DNA of 38,273 bases from Muribaculaceae bacterium (GCA_017557425.1 JAFYYU010000008.1:1-38273); one strand, 5' to 3'. Positions 1 through 6,959 are shown, numbered from the stretch's first letter. Numbers and translations are program-made. The notes: generated by a model from the sequence alone, not told the origin.

Positions 1-149
1 ACGTTGGCGGTACCGCCACGCTGTTCAGGACCGTAAGAGGGGAGCCAGCAAACCTCCTTGTCTTCCATCAGACCAGAGTAGGCAAGAATCTTACCCATTG
101 ACAATACACCCTGTCCGCCGAAACCGGCAATAACTATTTCATTAATCAT
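1..149 (-). CDS. 2-oxoacid:ferredoxin oxidoreductase gamma subunit (partial, N-terminal end)
   Basis: Only the first 49 codons are in the window; the gene runs off the left edge. Reading the minus strand from the ATG at 149 gives [20 protein letters not shown], followed by a region ending in [10 protein letters not shown]. The GFGGQGV stretch near the start and the later RGG segment are typical of the gamma (POR/KOR gamma) subunit of 2-oxoacid:ferredoxin oxidoreductases, which helps bind coenzyme A and close the active site. It follows the beta subunit with a gap of about 15 bases, so it is the last visible gene of the four-gene operon. The family call is firm. Substrate choice (branched-chain 2-oxoacids rather than pyruvate or 2-oxoglutarate) rests on the VorB-like alpha subunit. 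Confidence 0.9.
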   Translation of the reverse strand, partial: MINEIVIAGFGGQGVLSMGKILAYSGLMEDKEVCWLPSYGPEQRGGTAN

Positions 150-164
150 AGTGTCTTCTAAATT

Positions 165-944
165 TTAGCGTTGAATACCATCTTTCAAGTCCTTCAAGTC
201 ACCCAGGGGATACTTGGCGAACATATTCTCTTCCATCCACTTGTTGGCCTTCTCGGGAGTGAGTTTCCAACCGGTGTTGCAGGCGCTGACGATCTCGACA
301 ACCGATGTGCCCTTGCAGTTGATGCTGTTCTCGAATGCCTTCTTCAGCGCGGCTTTTGCCTTGCGTACGTTGGCGGGCGTGTGAACGCTCTGACGGGTCA
401 CGTAGCAGGTACCGTCGAGTTGAGCCAGCAGCGGGGTGATGGCCAGGGGATAACCATTGAGGTCCGGACGGCGGCCGTAGGGGCAGGTAGCGGTCTTCTG
501 GCCCAGCAGGGTCGTGGGAGCCATCTGTCCACCGGTCATGCCGTAGATAGCGTTGTTGATGAAGATGATGACGATGTTCTCGCCACGGTTGCAAGCGTGA
601 ATCGACTCGCAGGTACCGATAGCCGAGAAGTCACCGTCGCCCTGATAGGTGAATACCAGGTTCTCGGGCCACAGGCGCTTTACAGCGGTAGCCAGTGCGG
701 TGGCACGGCCGTGGGGAGCCTCTTCCCAGTCAACGTCAATGTAGTTGTAGGCAAATACGGCGCAACCTACGGGTGAAACGCCGACGGTCTTTTCGGCAAC
801 GCCCATCTCCTCAATGACCTGTGCAACGAGTTTGTGAACAACGCCATGGGAGCAACCCGGGCAATAGTGCATGTGGACCCTATTCAATAATTTAGGTTCT
901 GAATAGACCTTATTCTCAGGTTTAATGATATCGTTAAGTTCCAT
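165..944 (-). CDS. 2-oxoacid:ferredoxin oxidoreductase beta subunit, TPP-binding
   Basis: A 259-residue protein with the thiamine-pyrophosphate fold of the beta subunits of 2-oxoacid:ferredoxin oxidoreductases. These enzymes oxidatively decarboxylate a 2-oxoacid to its acyl-CoA in the cytoplasm and reduce ferredoxin. An early CPGCSHG motif (about residues 28-34) is the usual start of the domain. The TPP/Mg signature is GDGDFSAIGTCESIHA (about 102-117) followed by NNAIYGMTGGQ (about 130-140). The length is normal for a stand-alone beta subunit. It sits 7 bases downstream of the alpha gene and just upstream of gamma, so the subunits are almost certainly co-translated. The exact substrate cannot be read from this subunit alone. 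Confidence 0.93.
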   Translation of the reverse strand: MELNDIIKPENKVYSEPKLLNRVHMHYCPGCSHGVVHKLVAQVIEEMGVAEKTVGVSPVGCAVFAYNYIDVDWEEAPHGRATALATAVKRLWPENLVFTYQGDGDFSAIGTCESIHACNRGENIVIIFINNAIYGMTGGQMAPTTLLGQKTATCPYGRRPDLNGYPLAITPLLAQLDGTCYVTRQSVHTPANVRKAKAALKKAFENSINCKGTSVVEIVSACNTGWKLTPEKANKWMEENMFAKYPLGDLKDLKDGIQR

Positions 945-951
945 TGCGATC

Positions 952-2037
952 TTACTTATTAATGAGTTTCTCTTTCAGTACGTTCAACAACTCGTCGGGG
1001 GTGGGCACGTTGCCGCCGAAACGGCCATAGTGCTCAACCGGCATCTTGCATTCAACGGCAAGCTTCACATCCTCGACCATCTGGCCGGCGTTGAGCTCAA
1101 CGCACAGGATGCCCTTGACGTTCTTGGCGGCCTCGCGCAGCTGCTTCTCGGGGAAGGGCCACAGAGTGATAGGACGGAACATGCCCACCTTGATACCCTC
1201 GGCGCGGGCCAGCTCCATCGTCTTCATGGCGACGCGGGCGGTAGTACCGAAGGCGGTGATCAGGTAGTCGCAGTCCTCGGTGTCAATGAGCTCGCAACGG
1301 GTCTCGTTCTTCTCGATCTCGCGATAGCAAGCCTGGAAGCGCCAGTTGTTCTCCTCCATCTTGTCGTCGTCGAGCTCGAGGCTGGTAACGACATTGCTGG
1401 GACGCATGCCCTTGCGGCCATTCACGGCCCACGGGCACTGCTCGCGGATCTCATCGTCGGTGCGGCGCGGACGCTGCTCGGGGAGCACGACCTTCTCCAT
1501 GAGCTGACCGATAGTACCATCGGCCAGGATCATCGACACGCAACGATACTTGAAAGCCAGGTCAAAGCCCAGGGCAACCATATCGGCCATCTCCTGGACA
1601 CTGCTGGGAGCGAGCACGATCATGTGGTAGTCACCGTGGCCGCCACCCTTGCAAGCCTGGAAGTAGTCGGCCTGCGAGGCATGGATGGTTCCCAGACCGG
1701 GGCCACCGCGCTGCACGTTGATCAACAGAGCGGGCACCTCGCTGGCAGCGAGATAGGACACACCCTCCTGCATGAGGCTGAAGCCGGGGCTGGAGGTGGA
1801 AGTGCAGACAGCCTTGCCGGTCATGGCACCGCCATAGACCATGTTGATGGCAGCGACCTCGCTCTCGGCCTGCAGCACGACCATACCAGTAGTTTCCCAA
1901 GGCATTTCTTCCTCGAGTTTCTCAAGCACCTCACTCTGCGGAGTGATCGGGTATCCGAAATATCCGTCGGCGCCATAGCGGATCATGGCCATGGCGAGGG
2001 CTTCGTTACCCTTCATCAATGTTACTTTATCGTTCAT
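952..2037 (-). CDS. vorB: 3-methyl-2-oxobutanoate (2-ketoisovalerate) ferredoxin oxidoreductase alpha subunit VorB
   Basis: A 361-residue alpha subunit. It begins with the pyrimidine-binding domain (MKGNEALAMAMIRYGADGYF, then GYPITPQSE around residues 29-37) and continues with ESEVAAINMVYGGAMTGK and TSTSSPGFSLMQEG, the usual core of the family. The later part (about 240-350) is the transketolase C-terminal-like domain, with DYLITAFGTTARVA and FRPITLWPFPE. Gene order, length and the N-terminal block match the proteins called VorB in Bacteroidales, which make branched-chain acyl-CoA from 2-oxoacids of valine, leucine and isoleucine, or run in reverse. Assignment to branched-chain rather than 2-oxoglutarate substrates is from family resemblance as I remember it, so the gene symbol is less certain than the enzyme class. 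Confidence 0.88.
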   Translation of the reverse strand: MNDKVTLMKGNEALAMAMIRYGADGYFGYPITPQSEVLEKLEEEMPWETTGMVVLQAESEVAAINMVYGGAMTGKAVCTSTSSPGFSLMQEGVSYLAASEVPALLINVQRGGPGLGTIHASQADYFQACKGGGHGDYHMIVLAPSSVQEMADMVALGFDLAFKYRCVSMILADGTIGQLMEKVVLPEQRPRRTDDEIREQCPWAVNGRKGMRPSNVVTSLELDDDKMEENNWRFQACYREIEKNETRCELIDTEDCDYLITAFGTTARVAMKTMELARAEGIKVGMFRPITLWPFPEKQLREAAKNVKGILCVELNAGQMVEDVKLAVECKMPVEHYGRFGGNVPTPDELLNVLKEKLINK

Positions 2038-2071
2038 ATTGTTCGACAGTAATTTAAATGGTTAGTCACTA

Positions 2072-2302
2072 TTAATTCTCGGCTGCACGATACACCTCGA
2101 TGCAGGCATCGGGGCAAACGAGAGCACAACTCTGGCAACCGATACAAGCCTCAGGTTGCTCCATATACGCGAAGTGATATCCGCGGTCATTCACCTCTTT
2201 TTCTTTGAGGTTCAGCACATTGCATGGGCATGCCACAACACACAGGCGGCATCCCTTGCACCGTTCCGTATTTACTACTACGGCTCCATGAAATTTTGCC
2301 AT
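2072..2302 (-). CDS. 2[4Fe-4S] ferredoxin-type delta subunit of the oxidoreductase
   Basis: A 76-residue protein made almost wholly of two 4Fe-4S binding motifs: CKGCRLCVVACPCN (about residues 15-28) and CIGCQSCALVCPDAC (about 53-67), each of the CxxCxxCxxxCP form. In this enzyme family the small delta subunit passes electrons from the TPP centre to external ferredoxin. It is the first gene of the minus-strand operon, 34 bases upstream of vorB. A Bacteroidetes-type promoter sits about 50 bases upstream of its start. As a free-standing gene it could be read as a plain ferredoxin, but its place before alpha, beta and gamma makes the subunit role much more likely. Confidence 0.92.
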   Translation of the reverse strand: MAKFHGAVVVNTERCKGCRLCVVACPCNVLNLKEKEVNDRGYHFAYMEQPEACIGCQSCALVCPDACIEVYRAAEN

Positions 2303-2351
2303 AAAAGAAATAGTTTAAAGGTTATAAATTATAAGTTCGTTTAAGTACCCA

Positions 2352-2386
2352 CAAAAATACTCCTTTTTGGGGACATGGCAAGCAAA
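2352..2386 (-). promoter_or_regulatory. Candidate promoter of the oxidoreductase operon
   Basis: On the minus strand, TATTTTTG at 2359-2352 fits the Bacteroidetes -7 box TAnnTTTG. A -33-like CTTG lies at 2382-2379 (19-base spacer) and a TTTG at 2386-2383 (23-base spacer). Transcription would start about 40 bases before the delta-subunit start codon. It is a motif match only. Confidence 0.5.
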
Positions 2387-2536
2387 AATGCATGATTATT
2401 TACCAACAAATGGTGATTTTTTTGAGAAATCCCTGCAGGGCTAATGCCAGCACTGGGAATAACAACCAAAATTCCATGCCCCACGCTAAGGCGCCAAGCC
2501 GCTAAAAACTAAAAATCATGACGCAAAATCCGTTTA

Positions 2537-2579
2537 TAGCGAGCCAAAACTCAACTTTTTTTCAAGTTTTGGCTTGCTA
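2537..2579. repeat. 15-bp inverted repeat (hairpin)
   Basis: Arms 2537-2551 and 2565-2579 are complementary at 14 of 15 positions, and the odd pair is a G-T wobble. They are separated by a 13-base loop containing seven T. No T-run follows on either side, so it is not a classical terminator. It lies between the two divergent promoters. Confidence 0.7.
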
Positions 2580-2702
2580 TGAACAGAAAATCAGGAATCA
2601 TTTGTTGAATGTACAAACAAAATAAACAAGTCAAACTCCGTTGTCAATCAAATCATTGTGTTGGTCTATTATGGGCGAGTGCAAGCGCCTCATGAACATA
2701 AT

Positions 2703-2734
2703 TTTGGGAAATAGAGGACTTTGTTGTATCTTTG
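2703..2734 (+). promoter_or_regulatory. Bacteroidetes-type promoter of the DUF805 gene
   Basis: TTTG at 2703-2706 and TATCTTTG at 2727-2734 with a 20-base spacer, the consensus arrangement for the Bacteroidetes primary sigma factor. The start codon of the next gene is about 93 bases downstream. Confidence 0.7.
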
Positions 2735-2826
2735 CAAAAATGTGTACAAACAAGCAAGGGTTTGTATGAAAACAACATTTTGGCAAACTCTCCTTTATTC
2801 ATTTCAAAAATTTTTTAGTCTATATT

Positions 2827-3300
2827 ATGGCAATCATTGAGCAATGTAACCAGTGTGGGCGGAGTTTGGGTAGTTGCCCATATTTTATCCAAGAGGAAGT
2901 TAATCCATGTCAAAACTATCTTAAGCCGATTGATAATAGTGGCTTTTTTAGTCATTTTTTGAGCCCGAGAGGAAGAATTGGACGCATTCAATATTTAGTA
3001 ACCACATTAGTCGCAATAGTTTTCTGTGTAGTTCTCTACTTTATTATCAGTGCACTTGTTGGGCCATCGGCATTTCAGAACAATGCAGAACTTATTCTTC
3101 TATTTTGTTTGATTCCTACTGTGGCCCTAATTATTTTGGCCGGAATAAAGCGGTGCCATGATTTTGGTGAGGATTGGCAGTTCGCTATGACTGGATTCAT
3201 CCACATGTATTGCAAAGATGGCGATGAAGGAGTGAATGCTTTTGGCACAGAGCCACTTAAACCATATGAAGAACAAATTGTTTGGCAACAGGAGACATAG
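2827..3300 (+). CDS. DUF805 family membrane protein with a cysteine-rich N-terminus
   Basis: A 157-residue protein. Residues 1-30 hold CNQCGRSLGSCP and a further cysteine (NPC), which looks like a small zinc-binding knuckle. From about residue 48 the DUF805 domain starts with SPRGRIGRIQY, followed by two hydrophobic helices (about 59-80 and 88-107). The characteristic KRCHDFGEDWQFAM and the C-terminal DGDEGVNAFGTEP complete the family pattern. DUF805 proteins are small inner-membrane proteins of unknown function, sometimes near phage or stress loci. Base composition is more AT-rich than that of the operons on either side. It is probably transcribed alone from its own promoter. Confidence 0.85.
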   Translation: MAIIEQCNQCGRSLGSCPYFIQEEVNPCQNYLKPIDNSGFFSHFLSPRGRIGRIQYLVTTLVAIVFCVVLYFIISALVGPSAFQNNAELILLFCLIPTVALIILAGIKRCHDFGEDWQFAMTGFIHMYCKDGDEGVNAFGTEPLKPYEEQIVWQQET

Positions 3301-3513
3301 CACAGGCACATGATTTGTCTTCTCCCATCATTCGCGGTTGAAGTACTTATACCAAAATTGTGAAGCTTAAGGCGAATACCAGTGACTCAAGAACAATCAC
3401 CGAAATCTATGAGAAGATGAGTATATGGCGAAAAATCGGTATCTATTTGTAAACTTTCAGATACTCCGGAGAGTCTAAAGAGTGAGAACGATAACCAATT
3501 AATTTGAGGCGTT

Positions 3514-4056
3514 ATGAAACTGGATGATTTATACAACCTGAGCCGAGATGAATGCTTCGAGAGAATTAAGGGAGAAAGTCTGTCACAAGCAAAGAGGGGA
3601 CTCTGCATCGGTGCTTTGATTCTGATAATATTCTTATTTGGCTTGTATGTTTGGCACGATTTTGAACCGAGTCTTGTTCCCATCTGCGACTTTTCTGTTG
3701 GATGTCTTGCTGCTGCCTGCATAGCCGTTAACAATCTCCTGTTTCTCCACAGGCTGGATAGCCTTAGCACTCCAGAACTGTTGTTGCATCAGTATAAAAA
3801 GAGGTTTAATAATGATCGAAAGGCAATATGCTTTGCTTTGATTGGAGGGTTGATTTTCAATATTCGGCTGTGGGAAGATATCATCAATTTCAACTGGGGT
3901 TGGTTGGTGATTGAATTGACGCTTTTTGGCGTTTTGATAGTAGGGTTGATATACGCCTATTTTAAGGAATATGATGATACTGCCTTAAATGGAGTTCTGA
4001 CTCGGCGCGACGAGGAGATTATCGGTAGATTGGAAGACCTTGTTGAGAAAAAATAA
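3514..4056 (+). CDS. Hypothetical four-helix membrane protein
   Basis: A 180-residue protein I do not recognise. It has a charged N-terminus (about 1-28), two hydrophobic segments (about 29-47 and 56-78), a basic linker containing YKKRFNNDRK, two more hydrophobic segments (about 105-119 and 126-148), and a charged C-terminal tail with RRDEEIIGRLEDLVEKK that may form a short coiled coil. Both ends are probably cytoplasmic. It begins about 210 bases after the DUF805 gene, in the same AT-rich patch. The sequence after its stop (from 4067) shares TCAAGGCATACGCG with the sequence after the FISUMP gene, which suggests duplicated gene tails. Confidence 0.7.
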   Translation: MKLDDLYNLSRDECFERIKGESLSQAKRGLCIGALILIIFLFGLYVWHDFEPSLVPICDFSVGCLAAACIAVNNLLFLHRLDSLSTPELLLHQYKKRFNNDRKAICFALIGGLIFNIRLWEDIINFNWGWLVIELTLFGVLIVGLIYAYFKEYDDTALNGVLTRRDEEIIGRLEDLVEKK

Positions 4057-4170
4057 CATCGTCTTCTCAAGGCATACGCGTTTGAGAAAGTCTGGACGAG
4101 TACCAACGCCTCATGAACCATGAGTAGCAGAAAAGAAATTGAAAATGAGTGTTTAGAGCTAAAAATTCGC

Positions 4171-4178
4171 TACCTTTG
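4171..4178 (+). promoter_or_regulatory. -7 box upstream of the 45-residue small protein
   Basis: TACCTTTG is an exact match to TAnnTTTG, 29 bases before the small gene's ATG. No TTTG is seen at the expected -33 position, so the match is partial. Confidence 0.5.
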
Positions 4179-4207
4179 CAAGCAGCAGAATGATTTATCT
4201 TGAAGTT

Positions 4208-4345
4208 ATGTCTGATAATGAAAAAGTAAAAAAAGAGAGAAGAAAGATGATTATCTTTAAGTCTTGCTTTATTGGCTTTTTGATAGTATGCTGCCTCTGT
4301 GTTATTTTGTACATTTTACTCGCTATCGCTTTGGGCGGCTTATAA
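4208..4345 (+). CDS. 45-residue single-helix membrane protein
   Basis: A short reading frame of 45 codons starting at the ATG at 4208. The first 13 residues are strongly charged (MSDNEKVKKERRK), followed by one long hydrophobic, cysteine-containing helix (roughly residues 14-42, with CCLCV) and a GGL end. A -7 promoter box lies 29 bases upstream and a strong hairpin with a T-rich tail (4393-4432) lies just downstream, so it has a complete small transcription unit of its own. A basic N-terminus followed by one helix suggests insertion with the N-terminus in the cytoplasm. Family and function are unknown; it could be a small regulator of a membrane complex or a toxin-like peptide. Confidence 0.6.
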   Translation: MSDNEKVKKERRKMIIFKSCFIGFLIVCCLCVILYILLAIALGGL

Positions 4346-4667
4346 GAAGATGGTTCAAGTGTTTTAGAGATTCCAACTTTTCAAGGCACAAACGGTTGAT
4401 TTACCTTTGCGGCAAATCAACCGCTATTTTTTATGATATTCACCATCAAAGGACCCGCATGATTCAGATTACGTGGATACAATGATAATTAAGATTTATA
4501 GTTGGGAGTGAGTGTTTACATGGTGTTGAATGGGCGGTAAAAACTGATAAAAAACCATAAAATGGGTTGCGTTTATACTATAAGGAACACCTGGTTCGTT
4601 ATTATAGGGTAACAAGTCAAAAGCAGATTACTAATAAGCACTTTGATTTATCCTATCAAATAGTTTT
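4346..4667. other. Intergenic region with a terminator and no clear gene
   Basis: Apart from the hairpin terminator at 4393-4432, I see no supported gene in these 320 bases. The stretch is AT-rich. No canonical promoter is visible close to the FISUMP lipoprotein gene that follows. Confidence 0.5.
4393..4432 (+). terminator. Hairpin terminator, copy 1 of a repeated cassette
   Basis: CGGTTGATTT (4393-4402) pairs with AAATCAACCG (4414-4423), and a T-rich stretch follows. The hairpin and the TCAAGGCA just upstream closely resemble the terminator at 5427-5462. Confidence 0.75.
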
Positions 4668-5354
4668 ATGAAGAAGATTCTTTTGTTAATGGCCATTGCA
4701 CTGCCTATTGTATTCATCTTATCATGTAGTGACGATAAAGATAAAGACGAACCAGTGACTCCTGATAATCATGAGTACGTGGATTTGGGCCTGCCCAGCG
4801 GCACGCTGTGGGCAACGTGCAACGTCGGTGCCACCACTCCCGAGGACTTGGGCGACTACTTCGCCTGGGGAGAGACTGCTCCCAAGGCGATATATGAAAT
4901 GGATAACTACAAGTGGTATGACAGTACCAGCGACAAGTTGACGAAATATTGCACCGATGACAACTATGGCGCCGTTGACTATAAGACCGAGTTGCTTCCT
5001 GAGGACGATGCCGCCTACGTGAACTGGGGGCCATCGTGGCGTATGCCCACTCTGGAACAACAGCAAGAACTGATTGAAAGGTGCACATGGCAGTGGGTTG
5101 AGAGAGACGGCGTTTACGGTCGATTAGTTACTGGCCCCAACGGAAACACCTTATTCTTGCCTGCTGCGGACTATCGTGGCGACCATTCCCCCGACAACGC
5201 ACGCTCCTGCGGCGCATATTGGTCGCGCACCCTCGAATCCGGCTACCCGTCCGGCCTTTACTTCCTCAACTTTGATTGGGAGAGTGTTTATTTGTTCTCC
5301 CATATCCGCAGCCACGGGTTTACGGTGCGTCCAGTGCGTGTCTCAAAGAAATAG
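4668..5354 (+). CDS. FISUMP-domain lipoprotein
   Basis: A 228-residue secreted lipoprotein. The signal sequence ends in a lipobox with cysteine at residue 20 (FILSCSDD), and a short acidic linker follows. The rest is one Fibrobacter succinogenes major paralogous (FISUMP) domain. It opens with YVDLGLPSGTLWATCNVGA (about 37-55), continues with GDYFAWGE and WRMPTLEQQQEL (about 124-135), and ends with CGAYWSRT and GFTVRPVR. These domains are common on surface proteins of Bacteroidales, have a C-type-lectin-like pattern, and have no agreed function. The spacing and motifs look intact. It lies in the accessory patch with its own terminator at 5427-5462. Confidence 0.85.
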   Translation: MKKILLLMAIALPIVFILSCSDDKDKDEPVTPDNHEYVDLGLPSGTLWATCNVGATTPEDLGDYFAWGETAPKAIYEMDNYKWYDSTSDKLTKYCTDDNYGAVDYKTELLPEDDAAYVNWGPSWRMPTLEQQQELIERCTWQWVERDGVYGRLVTGPNGNTLFLPAADYRGDHSPDNARSCGAYWSRTLESGYPSGLYFLNFDWESVYLFSHIRSHGFTVRPVRVSKK

Positions 5355-5355
5355 C

Positions 5356-5451
5356 GCTCTTACTACCCATCGACGAGGAAGCACGCAACCTGATGCGTGA
5401 TGCCGACCAACTTATCAAGGCATACGCGGTTGACTTACCACAAAGGTAAAT
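5356..5451 (+). pseudogene. Possible C-terminal gene relic after the FISUMP gene
   Basis: After the stop of the FISUMP gene, frame 5356-5451 stays open for 31 codons without a start codon. It reads as a hydrophilic, coding-like stretch including DEEARNLMRDADQLIKAYAVD and then stops. The last part shares 14 exact bases (TCAAGGCATACGCG) with the region after the 3514-4056 gene. I interpret it as the leftover 3' end of a lost gene, but random open frame is not excluded. Confidence 0.3.
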
Positions 5452-5462
5452 CAACCGTTTTT
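5427..5462 (+). terminator. Hairpin terminator, copy 2 of a repeated cassette
   Basis: CGGTTGACTTACC (5427-5439) pairs with GGTAAATCAACCG (5445-5457) around a 5-base loop, and five T follow. It is a strong intrinsic terminator and closely related to the one at 4393-4432. Confidence 0.85.
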
Positions 5463-5580
5463 ATCACCTCAAACATTCATGAATAATTCGTGGACATTCA
5501 TGGACATTCATGTAAAAAATCACTGGGCATTTCATACTCAGTTTTTAGTGCAATAGATATGTCTTGTGCAAGAAATGTTG

Positions 5581-5588
5581 TAACTTTG
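5581..5588 (+). promoter_or_regulatory. -7 box that decides the start of the first immunity-type gene
   Basis: TAACTTTG matches TAnnTTTG exactly. Transcription from it would begin near 5595, downstream of the first in-frame ATG (5564). The ATG at 5612 is therefore the likely start. The -33 element is weak. Confidence 0.5.
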
Positions 5589-5611
5589 GCGCTATAATCA
5601 ATGACGAAAGA

Positions 5612-6049
5612 ATGAAACAGTTGATCAATATAAAGTTTTCTTTTGTGCTAAAGAATTTATTCATAGCATTGTGTTTTTTGCTGCTTTGGTCATGTGGGCA
5701 TAAAAGCACTAAATTCGATGACAGTGGCTTGTTTATTTTGGCAGAAGATACTATATTCGGTGGTATATCCTATGAAGATCGCATCCGACCAGTTTTTGAA
5801 GGCTATGGGTCAGATGAGGCAAGAGGTCTGGTGCCAGATAAAGAGACAGCCATTAAGATAGCCGAGAGTATCTGGTATCCAATTTTTGGCTCCCAAATAT
5901 ATAACGAACAGCCGTTTGAGGCTGTTCTGGAAGGGGATTCTGTCTGGTTTGTCCATGTTAATTTGCCACCAGATAAGCGAGGCGGTTGTGCTGAAATAAG
6001 AATCCGAAAAAAGGATTCTTCTATCATATCTGTCGCTCATCAAAAATAA
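5612..6049 (+). CDS. NTF2-fold immunity-type lipoprotein, copy 1
   Basis: A 145-residue lipoprotein. The start at 5612 is preferred over 5564 because a promoter box lies between the two and because the paralogue at 6513 begins with the same residues (MKQLINIKF). A basic N-terminus and hydrophobic stretch end in a lipobox with cysteine about residue 28 (LLLWSCGHKS). The mature part contains VPDKETAIKIAESIWYPIFG, then PFEAVLEGDSVW, and ends with a GGCAEIRIRKKDSSI strand. This order matches the NTF2-fold immunity family (Imm-NTF2-2), whose members protect against toxins delivered between bacteria. The family call is from memory of that pattern. No partner toxin is in the window, so it may be an orphan defence gene. 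Confidence 0.72.
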   Translation: MKQLINIKFSFVLKNLFIALCFLLLWSCGHKSTKFDDSGLFILAEDTIFGGISYEDRIRPVFEGYGSDEARGLVPDKETAIKIAESIWYPIFGSQIYNEQPFEAVLEGDSVWFVHVNLPPDKRGGCAEIRIRKKDSSIISVAHQK

Positions 6050-6075
6050 TTTATGTTGTAGTTTAGCCATAACCA

Positions 6076-6441
6076 ATGGAAAAGACTGAAAAGAGCATAC
6101 GCAACTTAGGGACCTATTTCTTGGTAATGGGATTCATCTGTGCCTGCCTACCTCCGATGTATTCAGGTTTTCGCATAGTTGTGACTCTTTGTGTCATTCT
6201 GATGTGTGCTCCACGATTAATGTACAACATCAAGAAGTGGGCGAGTGTGCTGCTCATGATTAGTGCCATCTTGACGACATTGGCACTGCTGTTTATTGAC
6301 GGATTTCTAATCCTGTTAACCCGTTCCTTCGGGCAAATGGATTTTTTAAGTGCCATCATTTTAAGTATTATCACAGTCACGGCGTTGTTGAACTTTTACC
6401 TGTGTTACAAACTTTACAAGTTGCTTTTCAAGACTCAATAG
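6076..6441 (+). CDS. Hypothetical small membrane protein between the two immunity-type genes
   Basis: A 121-residue, mostly hydrophobic protein with about four transmembrane segments (roughly residues 12-27, 31-46, 55-75 and 88-112), short loops and a basic C-terminal YKLYKLLFKTQ. I do not recognise the family. It starts 26 bases after the first immunity-type gene and ends 71 bases before the second, so the three are probably one transcription unit. Its position suggests that the second immunity copy may depend on read-through from here. It could be a membrane-acting immunity protein, but only the neighbours suggest this. Confidence 0.65.
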   Translation: MEKTEKSIRNLGTYFLVMGFICACLPPMYSGFRIVVTLCVILMCAPRLMYNIKKWASVLLMISAILTTLALLFIDGFLILLTRSFGQMDFLSAIILSIITVTALLNFYLCYKLYKLLFKTQ

Positions 6442-6512
6442 ATGGACACCATGTGGAGAATAGGGGAACGCTTATTGCGACGGGGAACATTGGCTCTATA
6501 AATGAAAGAATA

Positions 6513-6959
6513 ATGAAACAGTTGATCAATATAAAGTTTTGTTTTATGCTAAAGAATGTGGTTTTTGTATTGTGTTTTTTGCTGCTTTGGTCATGTGGGC
6601 ATAAAAGCAATATTAAATACCATGAAAGTGGCTTGTATGTTTTGGTAGAAGATGGGGATTATATAAACCTTGAACCTCGCACGCAACCAGTTATTGAAGG
6701 CTATGGGATAGACGAGGCATATCGAAGAGGTATGGTGCCAGATAAAGAGACAGCCATTAAGATAGCCGAGAGTATCTGGTATCCAATTTATGGCTCCCAT
6801 ATATATACAGAACTGCCATTTGAGGCTGACCTGGAAGGGGATTCCGTCTGGACTGTCCATGGTACTTTTCCACATGGAGAAGGTTGGGTAGGCGGTTGTG
6901 CTAAAATAAGAATCCAAAAAAAGGATGCCTCTATCATATATGTCATTCATGAACTTTAA
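6513..6959 (+). CDS. NTF2-fold immunity-type lipoprotein, copy 2
   Basis: A 148-residue near-duplicate of the protein at 5612-6049. The start at 6513 aligns with the paralogue (MKQLINIKF); the longer frame from 6402 would overlap the preceding gene and lacks a paralogous counterpart. The lipobox is LLLWSCGHKS. The central block MVPDKETAIKIAESIWYPIY is nearly identical, and 55 bases are exactly shared (5831-5885 and 6735-6789). The mature N-terminal part and a loop near FPHGEGWVGG differ, which would be the expected place for toxin specificity to diverge. The promoter box seen before copy 1 is degenerate here. The predicted role is periplasm-facing immunity, inferred from the family. Confidence 0.72.
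   Translation: MKQLINIKFCFMLKNVVFVLCFLLLWSCGHKSNIKYHESGLYVLVEDGDYINLEPRTQPVIEGYGIDEAYRRGMVPDKETAIKIAESIWYPIYGSHIYTELPFEADLEGDSVWTVHGTFPHGEGWVGGCAKIRIQKKDASIIYVIHEL

Larger units (their letters stand above)
2303..2826. other. Intergenic region with divergent promoters, a long hairpin and a gene relic
   Basis: No convincing gene in about 520 bases. It contains a minus-strand promoter for the oxidoreductase operon (around 2352-2386), a 15-bp inverted repeat at 2537-2579, a plus-strand promoter (2703-2734) for the DUF805 gene, and a short stretch around 2675-2696 that resembles the segment after the 3514-4056 gene (both contain CGCCTCATGAAC preceded by CGAGT). The last is probably a decayed fragment of a repeated gene end. 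Confidence 0.6.

Noticed and set aside
925-2052. Long plus-strand open frame opposite vorB
   Set aside because: It is antisense to a well-recognised gene, its protein is rich in His, Leu and Ala without any known motif, and its openness follows from the codon bias of the real gene.
4264-4485. 73-residue open frame overlapping the small membrane protein
   Set aside because: It runs through the terminator hairpin, has irregular composition and lacks upstream signals; the frame starting at 4208 is better supported.
6402-6512. N-terminal extension of the second immunity-type lipoprotein
   Set aside because: It overlaps the preceding gene and is not similar to copy 1; the lipoprotein signal starts at 6513.
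2827-6959. Prophage or insertion sequence in the AT-rich patch
   Set aside because: No integrase, transposase, terminal repeats with target duplication or phage structural genes are visible.
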